This document shows positions 17,632 to 27,477 of a stretch of DNA of 64,000 nucleotides, in pieces (within the stretch, counting starts at the first letter, position 1; each line of letters opens with the position of its first letter). The position numbers were made by a program, and so were the translations under genes. The notes under the pieces were generated by a model, which saw only the letters and a program-made list of their open reading frames with translations, was not told the origin of the DNA and ran no database searches. Origin of the DNA: Nocardioides ochotonae (GTDB taxonomy: Bacteria > Actinomycetota > Actinomycetes > Propionibacteriales > Nocardioidaceae); NCBI RefSeq assembly GCF_011420305.2, contig NZ_CP061769.1, positions 1,289,001-1,353,000 on the forward strand, given 5' to 3'.

Positions 17632-18732
17632 TCAGGCGCCCGCGCGCAGGATCGCGGTCGCCTCCTCGACGGTGTCGACGAGGTGGACGTGGTCCTCCAT
17701 CGCCCGGCCGCGCGCGAGCGCCCGCAGCAGCGGCCACGCCGGCAGCGTCGTGGTCCAGTACTCCCGCCCGAGCAGCACCATCGGCGCCAGCGAGGACTCG
17801 TCGGCGTAGTAGTTCTCGCAGGCGTCCTGGAAGACCTCCTGCACCGTGCCCCCGGCGCCGGGCAGGAACACGATCCCGGCGTCGCAGACCTCCAGCAGGA
17901 TCGCCTCGCGGGTGGCGTTGCGGAAGTACTTCGCGACCGCCGTCGCGAACAGGTTGGGCGGCTCGTGGCCGTAGTGCCAGGTCGGGATGCCCAGCGAGTC
18001 GCCGCCCGGGGCCACCTCCGCGCGCACGGCCCGGGCGCTGGCGACCCACGCGTCGATCGAGGGCCGGTACGCCGGCACCGCGGACAGCCGCTCCACCGCC
18101 TCGTCGAGGCCCGTCGGGCCGGCCGCGGCGTACCAGGTGCCGAGGTTGGCCGCCTCCATCGCGCCGGGCCCACCGCCGGTGGCCACCGCGAGGCTGCTGC
18201 CGAGCACCTGGGCCAGGCGGGCGGCGTCGCGGTAGGTCGGGTCGCCGCGCCGGGCGGCGTGCCCGCCCATGACCCCCACGACCTGCCGCCGGGCCGCCCA
18301 CGCCTGGAGCGCCTGGTCGATCGCGTGGTCGTGCAGCGCCTTGCGCAGCGCGGAGTCCGCCGTGGCGGGGCGCCGCGACCAGGCGTAGGCGCGCCCGTCG
18401 AAGGAGGCCGCCCAGGTCGGGGCGTCGTAGAGGTCCTCGACGCTGTACAGCGAGGTGCGGTCGAGGTCCAGGGCGCGGTCCGGCGTCGAGGTGGGCGGTG
18501 CGGGGAGCACGAGCGCCCCGGCCGCGCGTGCCCGCTCGGCCTCGCCCGGGGGCCAGGTGCAGCCCAGGAACGTCGCCCCGGCGAGCTTGCGCGTGCGCAG
18601 CTCCTCGGTGCGACCGGTCAGGTCGAGGCCGCGGACCCGCCACCCCGACAGCGAGCGCGCCCCCGCCGCCAGGCGCCGGTCGAGGTCGGCGAGGGAATCG
18701 ACGTCGACGACGCGGCCGCGGTGCTGCTTCAC
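17632..18732 (-). CDS. LOG-family Rossmann-fold protein
   Basis: The 366-residue protein contains a LOG/lysine-decarboxylase-like nucleotide-binding domain. Markers are VVGVMGGHAARRGD, the GGGPGAMEAANLG phosphate loop (about 190-202) and the LPGAGGTVQEVFQ motif (the PGGxGTxxE class) near 290-302. Family members with these motifs hydrolyse nucleoside 5'-monophosphates to base and ribose 5-phosphate (cytokinin-activating type in plants and fungi). The ~150-residue N-terminal extension (VDVDSLADLDRRLAAGA...) is longer than in short LOG proteins. A leaderless -10 box precedes the GTG start. Confidence 0.85.
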   Translation of the reverse strand: MKQHRGRVVDVDSLADLDRRLAAGARSLSGWRVRGLDLTGRTEELRTRKLAGATFLGCTWPPGEAERARAAGALVLPAPPTSTPDRALDLDRTSLYSVEDLYDAPTWAASFDGRAYAWSRRPATADSALRKALHDHAIDQALQAWAARRQVVGVMGGHAARRGDPTYRDAARLAQVLGSSLAVATGGGPGAMEAANLGTWYAAAGPTGLDEAVERLSAVPAYRPSIDAWVASARAVRAEVAPGGDSLGIPTWHYGHEPPNLFATAVAKYFRNATREAILLEVCDAGIVFLPGAGGTVQEVFQDACENYYADESSLAPMVLLGREYWTTTLPAWPLLRALARGRAMEDHVHLVDTVEEATAILRAGA

Positions 18733-18738
18733 CCTGCG

Positions 18739-18744
18739 AACCTA
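18739..18744 (-). promoter_or_regulatory. -10 box of a leaderless LOG-gene transcript
   Basis: On the minus strand TAGGTT lies 6 bases before the GTG at 18732. The divergent arcD-like gene starts 81 bases away on the other side, so the promoters share this short region. Confidence 0.5.
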
Positions 18745-18824
18745 GCGGGCCAGACATCGCTGTACACCGGAGCCGAGCGGGAGTACAACGGTCTCCCCAC
18801 CATCGCAGCGCACCCGGGGGTGCC

Positions 18825-20264
18825 ATGACCACGACCGAGGCGACCGTGGCGCATGCGCACAAGCTGTCGATGCTGACGTTGACCGCGCTGGTCGTGGGCT
18901 CGATGGTCGGTGCGGGGGTGTTCTCGCTTCCCCGTCGCTTCGCGGCCGAGACCGGCGTGGCCGGCGCGTTGATCGCCTGGGTCATCGCCGGGTCCGGGAT
19001 GCTCATGCTGGCGCTGGTGTTCCAGAACCTGGCGGTGCGCAAGCCACAGCTCGACGCGGGGGTGTACGCCTACGCGAAGGCCGGCTTCGGGGAGTACCTG
19101 GGCTTCTTCTCCGCGTTCGGCTACTGGGCCAGCTCCTGCGTGGGCAACGTGACCTACTGGGTGCTGATCATGTCGACGATCGGGGCGGTCGTGCCGGGCC
19201 TCGGCGACGGCGACACCCTGCTCGCCGCGGCCATCAGCTCGGTCGGCGTCTGGGTGTTCTACCTGCTGATCCGGCGTGGGGTTCGCGAGGCGGCGGCCAT
19301 CAACCGGGTCGTGACCGTGGCCAAGGTGGTCCCGATCCTGGTCTTCATGGTGCTGGCGCTGTTCGTCCTGGACCCGGCGGTCTTCGCCGACAACTGGTCC
19401 GGCCACGGCGACCTGGGCTCGCTGCCGGACCAGGTGCGCGGGACCATGCTGGCCACCGTCTTCGTCTTCCTCGGCGTCGAGGGCGCCAGCGTCTACTCCC
19501 GTCACGCGCGCCGACGCGAGGACGTCGGGCGCGCGACCGTGCTGGGGTTCGTGATGGTGCTGTCGATCTTCGCCTCGGTCACGATCGTGTCCTACGGCGT
19601 CATGCCGGCGGCGGAGATCGCCGAGCTGCGCCAGCCGTCGATGGCCGGGGTGCTGGAGGAGGCGGTCGGGGAGTGGGGCAAGGTCTTCATCAGCGTGGGC
19701 CTGCTCGTCTCGGTCCTGGGCGCCTACCTGGCCTGGACGCTGATGGCGGCGGAGGTCCTCTACGTCGCCGCCGCCGACCACGACATGCCGCGGTTCCTCG
19801 GTCGGACCAACGCCGCGGACGTGCCGGGCCCGGCGCTGTTGATGACCACGGTGCTCGTGCAGGTGGTGCTGGTGGTCACGATGTTCTCCGAGGACGCCTT
19901 CAACTTCGCGCTCGACCTGACCGCGGCCCTCTCCCTCATCCCGCTGCTGCTCGCGGCGGCGTACGCACTCAAGCTCGCGGTCACCCGGGAGACCTACGCG
20001 GATCGGCCCGAGGGCCACACGCGCGAGTACGTCGTCGCGGCGCTCGCGACGCTCTACCTCACCTTCCTGCTGTGGGCGGCCGGGCTGGACCTGTTGCTGC
20101 TGTCCTTCATCATCTACGCCTGCGCCACGGTCCTGTTCGTGATGACGCGGCGCGAGCAGGGCCGCCGGCTGTTCTCATCCGGGGAGCTGGTGATCTTCGC
20201 GCTCTCGATCCTCGGCGCCGGCGTCGGTGTCGCGGGGCTGGTGACGGGCTGGATCGAGCTGTGA
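18825..20264 (+). CDS. arcD: arginine/ornithine antiporter-like APC transporter
   Basis: The 479-residue protein has about 12-13 membrane helices of the amino acid-polyamine-organocation type. The first helix has the substrate-binding glycine-rich [14 protein letters not shown], and [13 protein letters not shown] is the usual helix-6 region. The next gene is arginine deiminase, which makes the arginine/ornithine antiporter (ArcD) the best assignment; that is partly context. ATG at 18825; the ribosome site is the weak GGGGGTG. There is only a 19-base gap to arcA, so the two form one operon. Confidence 0.85.
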   Translation: MTTTEATVAHAHKLSMLTLTALVVGSMVGAGVFSLPRRFAAETGVAGALIAWVIAGSGMLMLALVFQNLAVRKPQLDAGVYAYAKAGFGEYLGFFSAFGYWASSCVGNVTYWVLIMSTIGAVVPGLGDGDTLLAAAISSVGVWVFYLLIRRGVREAAAINRVVTVAKVVPILVFMVLALFVLDPAVFADNWSGHGDLGSLPDQVRGTMLATVFVFLGVEGASVYSRHARRREDVGRATVLGFVMVLSIFASVTIVSYGVMPAAEIAELRQPSMAGVLEEAVGEWGKVFISVGLLVSVLGAYLAWTLMAAEVLYVAAADHDMPRFLGRTNAADVPGPALLMTTVLVQVVLVVTMFSEDAFNFALDLTAALSLIPLLLAAAYALKLAVTRETYADRPEGHTREYVVAALATLYLTFLLWAAGLDLLLLSFIIYACATVLFVMTRREQGRRLFSSGELVIFALSILGAGVGVAGLVTGWIEL

Positions 20265-20298
20265 ACCACCCCGAGCTCCTCTGATGAAAGGGCCCACC

Positions 20299-21591
20299 GT
20301 GAATCCCACGACGACATCCGCCCCCGCCGGCGACCCGACGCTCACCACCGGGGCGGCGTCCTACGGCGTGCACTCCGAGGTCGGGCGCCTGCGCAAGGTC
20401 ATGGTGTGCCGTCCGGGGCTGGCCCACCGGCGCCTGACCCCGACGAACTCCGACGACCTGCTCTTCGACGACGTGCTGTGGGTCGAGAACGCCCAGCGGG
20501 ACCACGCCGCGTTCGTCGCCGACCTGACCACCCGCGGCGTCGAGGTCGTCGAGCTGCACGACGTACTCGCCCAGACACTGGCGGTTCCCGGGGCCCGGGA
20601 CTGGGTCCTGGACCGCAAGGTGACCGCGAACCAGGTCGGGCTGGGCCTGGTGGACGGCACCCGCGGGTTCCTCGATCAGCTCGACACGGCTCGGCTGGCC
20701 GAGCTGCTCATCGGCGGTCTGGCGACCAGTGACCTGCCCGAGGACTTCCGCTCCGGGTACGTCGCGTTGGCGCGGGAGGCGATCGGGGCGCGCGACTACC
20801 TGATGCCGCCGCTCCCCAACACCCTCTACACCCGTGACACGACGTGCTGGCTCTACGGCGGGGTGACCCTGAACCCGCTCTACTGGCCGGCGCGGCACGA
20901 CGAGACGCTGCTCTACCAGGCGATCTACGGCTTCCATCCGGACTTCGTGGGCTCCACCGTCTGGTGGGGCGATGCGGACCGGGACTGGGGACAGGCGACG
21001 TTCGAGGGCGGCGACGTCATGCCGGTCGGTGACGGCGTGGTGCTGATGGGCATGAGTGAGCGGACCTCGCGCCAGGCGATCACGCAGGTCGCTGCGGCGC
21101 TGTTCGCGTCGGGTGCGGCGCGGCAGGTGGTGGTCGCCGGGATGCCGAAGCTGCGCGCGGCGATGCACCTGGACACCGTGTTCACCTTCGTCGATCGCGA
21201 CGTGGTGACGCTCTACCCGGCGATCGTGGACGCCATCCACACCTTCTCGCTCCGGCCCTCGGACCGGGCGCCGGGTGTGGAGGTCGTCGACGAGGGGGAG
21301 GCCCGGTTCGTCGACGTCGTGGCGCGGGCGATGGGTCTGCCCGCGCTACGGGTGATCGAGACCGGCGGCGACGTGTACGCGTCCGAGCGCCAGCAGTGGG
21401 ACTCCGGCAACAACGCGGTCGCGCTCGAGCCGGGGGTGGTCTTCACCTATGACCGCAACACCCAGACCAACGCGTTGCTGCGTGCGGCCGGGATCGAGGT
21501 GCTCACGATCGTGGGGGCCGAGCTCGGCCGCGGTCGCGGTGGCGGGCACTGCATGACCTGCCCGATCATCCGGGACCCGATCGAGCCGTGA
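20299..21591 (+). CDS. arcA: arginine deiminase
   Basis: Arginine deiminase converts arginine to citrulline and ammonia. The 430-residue protein shows [17 protein letters not shown] at the N-terminus, the substrate-binding LYTRDTTCW and FEGGDV segments, [11 protein letters not shown], and the nucleophile Cys418 in GGGHCMTCP. The GTG at 20299 is favoured since AAAGGG sits about 6 bases before it; the in-frame ATG at 20284 has no ribosome site. No ornithine carbamoyltransferase or carbamate kinase gene lies in the window, so whether citrulline yields ATP here is unknown. Confidence 0.94.
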   Translation: MNPTTTSAPAGDPTLTTGAASYGVHSEVGRLRKVMVCRPGLAHRRLTPTNSDDLLFDDVLWVENAQRDHAAFVADLTTRGVEVVELHDVLAQTLAVPGARDWVLDRKVTANQVGLGLVDGTRGFLDQLDTARLAELLIGGLATSDLPEDFRSGYVALAREAIGARDYLMPPLPNTLYTRDTTCWLYGGVTLNPLYWPARHDETLLYQAIYGFHPDFVGSTVWWGDADRDWGQATFEGGDVMPVGDGVVLMGMSERTSRQAITQVAAALFASGAARQVVVAGMPKLRAAMHLDTVFTFVDRDVVTLYPAIVDAIHTFSLRPSDRAPGVEVVDEGEARFVDVVARAMGLPALRVIETGGDVYASERQQWDSGNNAVALEPGVVFTYDRNTQTNALLRAAGIEVLTIVGAELGRGRGGGHCMTCPIIRDPIEP

Positions 21592-21618
21592 GCGCCGGGA
21601 CAGCGCTCCCGGACGCTC
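21590..21618. terminator. bidirectional hairpin overlapping two convergent stop codons
   Basis: GAGCGCCGGGA (21590-21600) pairs with TCCCGG and CGCTC (21607-21618, one bulged A at 21613) around the loop CAGCGC. The arm bases include parts of the arcA stop (21589-21591) and the kinase stop (21617-21619). The position between convergent genes fits a terminator used in both directions. Confidence 0.55.
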
Positions 21619-22498
21619 AGTACGCGTGGGCCATCAGCTCGGCGAACAGCGCCTGCTCGTCGACCTCCAGCCCGCGGGCGCGGAACCAGGTGCAGATGTT
21701 GGTGCAGTCGCGCAGCAGGAAGTCCGGGCCCTGGAGGTTGCCGACCAGGTCCACGGTCTGCGGCACGTCGATGATCACGACGCGCTCGCCGGCGGCCAGC
21801 ACGTTGTAGGCGGACAGGTCGCCGTGCACGATCCCGTGGGCGGTCATGGTGACCAGCGCGACGCGCAGCTGCTCGAACCAGTCCGCGGCCTGCTCCACGC
21901 ACGGGCGGGTCTGGGCCAGGCGCGGGGCGCTGCGGGGTCCGTCGCCGTCGTCGACGGTGATCCACTCCATCAGGATCTCGGTGCCGTCGACCTGCACGGG
22001 GTAGGGGACCGGCAGGCCGAGGGTCCACAGCCGCCGCAGCGCCTCCCACTCCGAGGCGGCCCACTCGCCGGCGGCGACCTGGCGACCGAAGGTGCTCTTG
22101 CGCGCGATCGCGCGGCGGTCGCGGGAGCGGCGGGTCGTGCGTCCCTCGGTGTACGTCGCGGCGCGGTGGAAGGTGCGGTGCTCGGGCGCGCGGTAGCGCT
22201 TCGCGGCCATCACCACCCCGACGTCGGGCTCGCGCGGGTCGGCCCGCTCGAGCAGGAAGACGTCCGCCTCCTTGCCGGTCTTGAGGATGCCGAGGTCGGT
22301 GTCGACGGCGCCCTGGGAGGTCACCACCCAGCCGGGGCGCGGCTCGGGCCCGCGGGCGAGCGCCTCCACGGCGTACCAGGTGGACCAGCGGCGGCCGGGG
22401 CCCGTCGGGTCGTCGTACGCCTGGAAGTCGCAGACGAAGGACGGGTCGAGGGCGGGGGGAACGGGGGTGGACGGGTCAGGTGCGAAGTCCTGGGGCAT
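21617..22498 (-). CDS. RIO1-type atypical serine protein kinase
   Basis: RIO kinases are ATP-dependent Ser kinases or ATPases; their bacterial targets are mostly unknown. The 293-residue protein has the RIO nucleotide loop TGKEADVFLLERA, the lysine in VMAAKRYR, the catalytic HGDLSAYNVL (about 232-241) and the metal-binding VIIDVPQTVD. The expected STFGRQ flexible-loop region is also present. The ATG at 22498 has only a weak ribosome site and lies inside a small upstream reading frame with a good one. Confidence 0.9.
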   Translation of the reverse strand: MPQDFAPDPSTPVPPALDPSFVCDFQAYDDPTGPGRRWSTWYAVEALARGPEPRPGWVVTSQGAVDTDLGILKTGKEADVFLLERADPREPDVGVVMAAKRYRAPEHRTFHRAATYTEGRTTRRSRDRRAIARKSTFGRQVAAGEWAASEWEALRRLWTLGLPVPYPVQVDGTEILMEWITVDDGDGPRSAPRLAQTRPCVEQAADWFEQLRVALVTMTAHGIVHGDLSAYNVLAAGERVVIIDVPQTVDLVGNLQGPDFLLRDCTNICTWFRARGLEVDEQALFAELMAHAY

Positions 22499-22577
22499 GA
22501 CGAGGGGTGCTCCGTGTGCTCGAGGGGAGGCCGGTGGCCGGGACGGCGGTGGGTGCGCCGGTGACAGTCGTGGTCAT
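22476..22577 (-). CDS. possible 33-residue leader peptide upstream of the RIO kinase gene
   Basis: An ATG at 22577 preceded by GAGAGGAGC at ideal spacing opens a 33-codon frame (MTTTVTGAPTAV...APGLRT). It ends 23 bases inside the kinase gene in another frame. It is Thr/Pro/Ala-rich with no recognised domain. The ribosome site is much better than that of the kinase, so it may couple or tune kinase translation. A chance frame, or a missed start of the kinase, is equally possible. Confidence 0.35.
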   Translation of the reverse strand: MTTTVTGAPTAVPATGLPSSTRSTPRHAPGLRT

Positions 22578-22669
22578 GTCACGCTCCTCTCGCGGTGAGC
22601 CCCTCGTGGGCCCGCTCGCCGCCAGCATGGTCGGCGCGGGCCGGCGCGGGCAACCGGTTTTGCGCCGCC

Positions 22670-23305
22670 TCAGGCGGCCCGGGTGCCCGAGGCCACCGCG
22701 CGGTCGGCCACCCGGTCCCAGCTGTCGTCGATGTGCACGACCGCGCGCCCGAGGCGCTGGAACAGGCTGGCCGCGATCGCGGCGGTGCGCCCGGAGCGGC
22801 AGTGCACCCAGATCTCGCCGGAGGGCAGGGTGGGACCGATCCGCTCGACGTCGTGGAGTGGGACGTGCACCGCGCCGGGCAGGTGCGCCCGCTCGTGCTC
22901 GTCGGCCTCGCGCACGTCGACCAGCACCCGGCGATGCGTGGGGTCTGCGGCCAGGTAGTCGGCCCACTCGACGCGGCGATAGCTGGCCGGGGGCGGCTCG
23001 GGCGACAGCACGTGGGTGCCGACGCCCTCGATCCCGATCCGGGCCAGGTCGCGCAGGGCCGGCTCGAGGAGGTCGGGGGAGTCGCTGAGCAGCACGATGT
23101 CGTCGTGCCAGGGCACCAGCCAGCCGACGTACGTCGCGAAGTCGGCCGACCACTCGACGTTCACGGTGCCGGGCACGTGCGCCTCGGCGTACCGCTGTCG
23201 ATCCCGCAGGTCGATGACCCAGGAGCCGCACAGCACGGCATCGGTCACGTCGTCGGCGGTGACCCGGCGGGCGGGGGCGGCATCGCGGCGGTCTTCGAGG
23301 CTCAT
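22670..23305 (-). CDS. tandem rhodanese-domain protein
   Basis: The 211-residue protein has two rhodanese folds. The first (about 15-100, VIDLRDRQRYAEAHVPGTVNV) lacks a catalytic cysteine. The second (about 120-205, VLVDVREADEHERAHLPGAVHVP) carries the active Cys in VHCRSGRTA. Such proteins transfer sulfane sulfur, for example in thiosulfate or persulfide handling. The ATG at 23305 has GGGAGGG upstream. The stop codon lies in the loop of a small hairpin, GCCGCC-TCA-GGCGGC (22664-22678). It shares an AT-rich promoter region with the divergent M1 peptidase. Confidence 0.88.
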   Translation of the reverse strand: MSLEDRRDAAPARRVTADDVTDAVLCGSWVIDLRDRQRYAEAHVPGTVNVEWSADFATYVGWLVPWHDDIVLLSDSPDLLEPALRDLARIGIEGVGTHVLSPEPPPASYRRVEWADYLAADPTHRRVLVDVREADEHERAHLPGAVHVPLHDVERIGPTLPSGEIWVHCRSGRTAAIAASLFQRLGRAVVHIDDSWDRVADRAVASGTRAA

Positions 23306-23337
23306 GGTCCCTCCCACGGTGCTGGATGAGCGGTGCT

Positions 23338-23417
23338 AGATAAAGTCCACTGACTTAGTCTTGTTATACACGCTCCGACCCGTCGCGACCAGCGGTCCGC
23401 GGGAGTACGTTGAGGAG
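23338..23417. promoter_or_regulatory. AT-rich divergent promoter region (rhodanese / M1 peptidase)
   Basis: The stretch from 23338 to 23372 is far richer in A and T than its surroundings. It holds an inverted repeat AAGTC-CACT-GACTT (23343-23356) and TATA-like hexamers in both directions (TTATCT toward the rhodanese, GTTATAC toward the peptidase). A TACGTT at 23406-23411 ends 6 bases before the peptidase ATG and could be a leaderless -10 box. The inverted repeat could be an operator. Confidence 0.45.
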
Positions 23418-24842
23418 ATGCCCACTCCCGTGCTTCGCCGGCTCGCCGCGCTGGTGGCCCCGGCCCTGCTGATCCCGCCGCTGCTCGCCGGCCCGTCCGT
23501 GGCGCTGGTCGCGGACCCGGTGCCGGGTGCGGCGGGCATCGGCGACCCCTACTTCCCGCTGGACGGCAACGGCGGGATCGACGTGCGTCACTACGACGTG
23601 CGCGTCGCCTACGACTTCGACAGCGGGATGCTGCGGGGGCACACCGACGTGCGCCTGGAGGCCACCCGGTCGCTGTCCAGCTTCCACCTCGACCTGCTGG
23701 TGCCGGTGCGCTCGGTGCGGATCGACGGACGCCCGGCGCGCGTCGAGCGCCCGCGGCCCCACGAGCTGAAGATCACCCCGCGCCGCCCGCTCGCCGAGGG
23801 GCGGGTGGTGACCGTGGAGGTCCGCTACGCGGGTCGCCCGGGGCCGGTGTCCTACGCCGGTGAGAGCAACTGGCTCGCCGACGCCGAGGAGGTGGTCACG
23901 ATGAACCAGCCGCACATGGCGCCGTGGTGGTTCCCCGCCAACGACCACCCGCTCGACAAGGCCACGATGGACGTGCGGGTGACGGTGCCGCGCCACAAGC
24001 AGGTCGTCTCCAACGGGACGCTCGTCGACCGGCGGGTCCACGGGGCGCGCGCGACGACGCACTGGCGCTCGGCGGACCCGATGGCGCCCTACCTCGCGTT
24101 CTTCGCGGCCGGGCGGTACGCCGTGGCACGCGGCGTACACGACGGTCTGCCGTGGTACGTCGCGGTGTCGAAGGAGCTGCCCCGGCCGGTCGCCCGGCGC
24201 GCGATGCGGCTGATGAAGCGGACCCCGGCGATCACCGAGTGGACCGAGACGGTGCTCGGCGACTACCCGTTCGAGAGCACCGGCGGGCTCACGACCTCGC
24301 TGCGCCCGGGCTTCGCGCTGGAGAACCAGACCCGCCCGACGTACCCGGTCCTGCAGACCGAGCGGGTGGTGACGGTGGTCCACGAGATCGCCCACCAGTG
24401 GTTCGGGGACTCCGTGGCGCTCGCCCGGTGGCGCGACATCTGGCTCAACGAGGGTGCGGCGACGTTCATGGAGAAGCTGTGGACCGAGAAGCACGGTGGT
24501 CGCGACGGGCAGGACTGGCTGGTCGAGCAGCGTGACGCCCTGGTGGGCGAGCCGAGCTTCTGGCAGGTGCAGGTCGACGACCCGGGCCCGAAGCGGATCT
24601 TCTCCACGCCCGTCTACCTGCGCGGGGGGATGGCCCTCCAGGCGCTGCGGCACCGCATCGGTGACGACGACTTCCGCGACCTCCTGCGCACCTGGGTGCA
24701 GGACCGCGAGGACGGCCACGGCACCACCGAGGAGTTCATCGCGCTCGCCGAGGACGTCAGTGGCGAGGACCTCGACGCCTTCTTCGAGGCCTGGCTGCGC
24801 GCCCCGCGCCCGCCGGCGAAGACGGCCGCCAACGGCTTCTGA
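23418..24842 (+). CDS. secreted M1-family zinc metallopeptidase
   Basis: The 474-residue protein has a signal peptide (hydrophobic about 8-30) and the aminopeptidase-N-like fold. The Zn site HEIAH is at 322-326, and the third ligand Glu345 is in WLNEGAAT with the standard 18-residue spacing. The usual GAMEN exopeptidase motif is replaced by FALENQT, so the N-terminus-binding Glu is retained. It lacks the large C-terminal helical domain of full PepN and belongs to the short secreted actinobacterial type. GAGGAG directly precedes the ATG. Confidence 0.93.
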   Translation: MPTPVLRRLAALVAPALLIPPLLAGPSVALVADPVPGAAGIGDPYFPLDGNGGIDVRHYDVRVAYDFDSGMLRGHTDVRLEATRSLSSFHLDLLVPVRSVRIDGRPARVERPRPHELKITPRRPLAEGRVVTVEVRYAGRPGPVSYAGESNWLADAEEVVTMNQPHMAPWWFPANDHPLDKATMDVRVTVPRHKQVVSNGTLVDRRVHGARATTHWRSADPMAPYLAFFAAGRYAVARGVHDGLPWYVAVSKELPRPVARRAMRLMKRTPAITEWTETVLGDYPFESTGGLTTSLRPGFALENQTRPTYPVLQTERVVTVVHEIAHQWFGDSVALARWRDIWLNEGAATFMEKLWTEKHGGRDGQDWLVEQRDALVGEPSFWQVQVDDPGPKRIFSTPVYLRGGMALQALRHRIGDDDFRDLLRTWVQDREDGHGTTEEFIALAEDVSGEDLDAFFEAWLRAPRPPAKTAANGF

Positions 24843-24937
24843 GCCCGAGCCGGCAGACGGGCGGGAGTGGGATCCAGGTCGCTGATCCGGGAGGGTCCCC
24901 GCCGTACCGTCGGAGCCAGGCGGCACGATGGGCCCCG

Positions 24938-26761
24938 ATGACGACGCACACGCCGGCCGAGGTCCTCTCCCGGGTCTTCGGCTACGACGCCTTCCGGGGA
25001 GACCAGGCCCAGATCATCGACACCGTCGTCGCGGGCGGGGACGCGCTGGTGCTGATGCCCACCGGTGGCGGCAAGTCGCTGTGCTACCAGATCCCGGCGC
25101 TGGTGCGGCCCGGCACGGGGATCGTCATCTCCCCGCTCATCGCGCTGATGCAGGACCAGGTCGACGCGCTGGAGGCGCTCGGCGTCCGCGCGTCGTTCCT
25201 GAACTCCACGCAGTCGGCCGAGGAGCGCCGGTCGGTCGAGGCGGCGTACGTCGCGGGGGAGCTCGACCTGCTCTACCTGGCCCCCGAGCGGCTCTCGGTG
25301 CCCTCGACCGTGGCGCTGCTGGAGCGCGGCACGATCTCGCTGTTCGCGATCGACGAGGCGCACTGCGTGTCGTCGTGGGGCCACGACTTCCGGCCCGACT
25401 ACCTGGCGCTCGCGATGCTGGGGGAGCGGTGGCCCGAGGTGCCCCGGATCGCGCTGACCGCGACCGCCACCGAGGCGACCCGGGCCGACATCGTGGCCCG
25501 GCTCGGCCTCGGCGGGGCGCGGGTGTTCGTGTCGTCGTTCGACCGGCCCAACATCGAGTACCGCATCGTGGCCAAGGACAACCCACGCCAGCAGCTGCTG
25601 GAGCTGCTGCGCACCGAGCACGCCGGGGACTCGGGCATCGTCTACTGCCTGTCGCGGCGCTCGGTGGAGGAGGCCGCGCAGTTCCTCTCCCGCAACGGGA
25701 TCCCGGCGCTGCCCTACCACGCCGGCATGGACGCCCGGCAGCGCGCGGAGCACCAGTCCCGCTTCCTGCGCGAGCCCGGGCTGGTCATCTGCGCGACCAT
25801 CGCCTTCGGGATGGGCATCGACAAGCCCGACGTGCGGTTCGTCGCGCACCTCGACCTGCCGAAGTCGGTCGAGGGCTACTACCAGGAGACCGGCCGCGCG
25901 GGGCGCGACGGCAACCCGGCCACGGCCTGGCTGGCCTACGGGCTCGCCGACGTCGTGCAGCAGCGCAAGATGGTGCAGACCTCCGACGGCGACGCCGCCC
26001 ACAAGCGCCGCCTCGGGGCCAACCTCGACGCGATGCTCGCCCTCTGCGAGACCGTGGAGTGCCGCCGCGGGCAGCTGCTGGCCTACTTCGGCCAGCCCGG
26101 CGGCTCGGCCTGCGGCAACTGCGACACGTGCACGGCGCCGCCGGAGACCTGGGACGGCACCGTCGCCGCCCAGAAGTTCCTCTCCGCGATCGTCCGCCTC
26201 GCCCAGCGCCGCCAGCGCTACGGCGCCGGCCACGTCATCGACATCCTGCTCGGCAAGACCAACGAGCGGATCGTCAACCTCGACCACACCTCGCTGAGCG
26301 TCTACGGCATCGGCACCGAGCTCGACGAGAGGCAGTGGCGCGGCGTCGTACGACAGCTCCTCGCGCAGCGGCTGCTGACCGTGGGCGACGACGGCTACGG
26401 GACGCTCGAGCTCACCGAGGACTCCTCCGCCGTGCTGCGTGGCGAGCGCGAGGTGCGCCTGCGCCACGAGGTCGCGCCGTCCTCGACCCACCGCTCGCGG
26501 TCGTCCTCGCGGAAGGCCAAGCCCGACGACGTACCACTCGACGCGGCGGGGGAGCAGCTCTTCGAGCAGCTCCGCGCCTGGCGCGCCGCGACCGCCAAGG
26601 AGGCCGGCCTCCCGGCGTACGTCGTGTTCCACGACGCCACGCTGCGCCAGATCGCGGCCGTGCGTCCCACGGTCCGTGAGCAGCTCGCCGGGATCTCCGG
26701 GCTGGGTGCCGCCAAGCTCGAGAAGTACGGCGAGGCGCTGCTTGGCGTCACTGCGGGTTAG
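24938..26761 (+). CDS. recQ: ATP-dependent DNA helicase RecQ
   Basis: RecQ is a 3'-5' helicase acting in recombination and fork repair. The 607-residue protein has Walker [15 protein letters not shown] (about 41-54), the DEAH box in [18 protein letters not shown], the helicase C-domain ETGRAGRDG motif, and a cysteine Zn site ([12 protein letters not shown]...CGNCDTC). A winged helix and a C-terminal HRDC domain ([17 protein letters not shown]...) follow. All parts are intact. It starts 95 bases after the M1 gene, and the next gene converges 7 bases beyond its stop. Confidence 0.96.
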   Translation: MTTHTPAEVLSRVFGYDAFRGDQAQIIDTVVAGGDALVLMPTGGGKSLCYQIPALVRPGTGIVISPLIALMQDQVDALEALGVRASFLNSTQSAEERRSVEAAYVAGELDLLYLAPERLSVPSTVALLERGTISLFAIDEAHCVSSWGHDFRPDYLALAMLGERWPEVPRIALTATATEATRADIVARLGLGGARVFVSSFDRPNIEYRIVAKDNPRQQLLELLRTEHAGDSGIVYCLSRRSVEEAAQFLSRNGIPALPYHAGMDARQRAEHQSRFLREPGLVICATIAFGMGIDKPDVRFVAHLDLPKSVEGYYQETGRAGRDGNPATAWLAYGLADVVQQRKMVQTSDGDAAHKRRLGANLDAMLALCETVECRRGQLLAYFGQPGGSACGNCDTCTAPPETWDGTVAAQKFLSAIVRLAQRRQRYGAGHVIDILLGKTNERIVNLDHTSLSVYGIGTELDERQWRGVVRQLLAQRLLTVGDDGYGTLELTEDSSAVLRGEREVRLRHEVAPSSTHRSRSSSRKAKPDDVPLDAAGEQLFEQLRAWRAATAKEAGLPAYVVFHDATLRQIAAVRPTVREQLAGISGLGAAKLEKYGEALLGVTAG

Positions 26762-26768
26762 GCCTGGC

Positions 26769-27323
26769 CTAGTCGCGGTACAGCGGCACGTCCTCGCCGT
26801 AGCGCACCTTTCGGACCGCCCCGGGTAGCGCCCGTGCCAGGGCGCGGGCGGCCTCGACCGAGCAGCCCACGGTGAACTCGATCTCCTCGTCGACCTCGCA
26901 GGCCAGGCACCACGCCTGGTCCTCGGGCCAGACGAGGTGAGGTGCTGCAAGCTGGTCCTGAGCGGAGCCGTACCACGCCAGCGCCGGCGCGTCCCTGAGC
27001 TCGCTGACGGGACCGGTGAAGAGCAGCATCCGTCGATGCGGGATCGCCACGCGCGGGGCCTCGGGGATCCGCCCCCGACTCGTCCAGCCCTCCCAGATCG
27101 CGGCGTAGCCGCTCTGGGGCGTCGTCGTGTGACCCGCCAAGGTCGCGAGTGCTGTGCGCACGGCAGGCTCTTCGCCGTCCTGGTCGGCGTCGTCAGCGAA
27201 GGCGATCCGCACGTAGACGTCGAAGCCGGGTGGGCCGTAGCGAACGAGGTCCCACCAACCGACGTCGGAGCGACGCAGCCATCGGGCCGGGTCCGCTGTC
27301 GTTGCCGCTCTGACCTTCGACAT
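26769..27323 (-). CDS. hypothetical protein, actinobacterial family of unknown function
   Basis: The 184-residue protein begins MSKVRAATTADPARWLRRSD and contains WWDLVRYGPPGFDVYVRIAF and the late VWPEDQAWCLACEVDEEIEFTVG. I know similar uncharacterised actinobacterial proteins but no function. It has no signal, membrane helix or catalytic motif. The ATG at 27323 is preferred to longer frames because CAGACT ends 6 bases upstream, the same leaderless layout as its neighbours. Its 5' end faces the SOS-boxed HNH gene. Confidence 0.75.
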   Translation of the reverse strand: MSKVRAATTADPARWLRRSDVGWWDLVRYGPPGFDVYVRIAFADDADQDGEEPAVRTALATLAGHTTTPQSGYAAIWEGWTSRGRIPEAPRVAIPHRRMLLFTGPVSELRDAPALAWYGSAQDQLAAPHLVWPEDQAWCLACEVDEEIEFTVGCSVEAARALARALPGAVRKVRYGEDVPLYRD

Positions 27324-27420
27324 GCGCCCAGTCTGGGGCAGCCACGGTGGAACGGGCGCACTTCGGGCCCCAGAGCGGCAACCACGTCGGCAGTGCACAG
27401 ATGGGGTAAACCCCTCGACC

Positions 27421-27443
27421 TCGAACGCACGTTCGACTAGACT
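27421..27443 (+). promoter_or_regulatory. LexA (SOS) box and -10 hexamer upstream of the DUF222-HNH gene
   Basis: TCGAACGCACGTTCGA (27421-27436) is a perfect 6-4-6 inverted repeat identical to the known actinobacterial LexA box TCGAAC-N4-GTTCGA. One base after it is TAGACT (27438-27443), a consensus -10 box. A LexA dimer here would cover the promoter, so the gene should be induced by DNA damage. The box is read directly; LexA control is inferred from the established motif. Confidence 0.8.
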
Positions 27444-27477
27444 TGACAGTGTCATCCCGCAGCTCTCGGAGGCTCGC

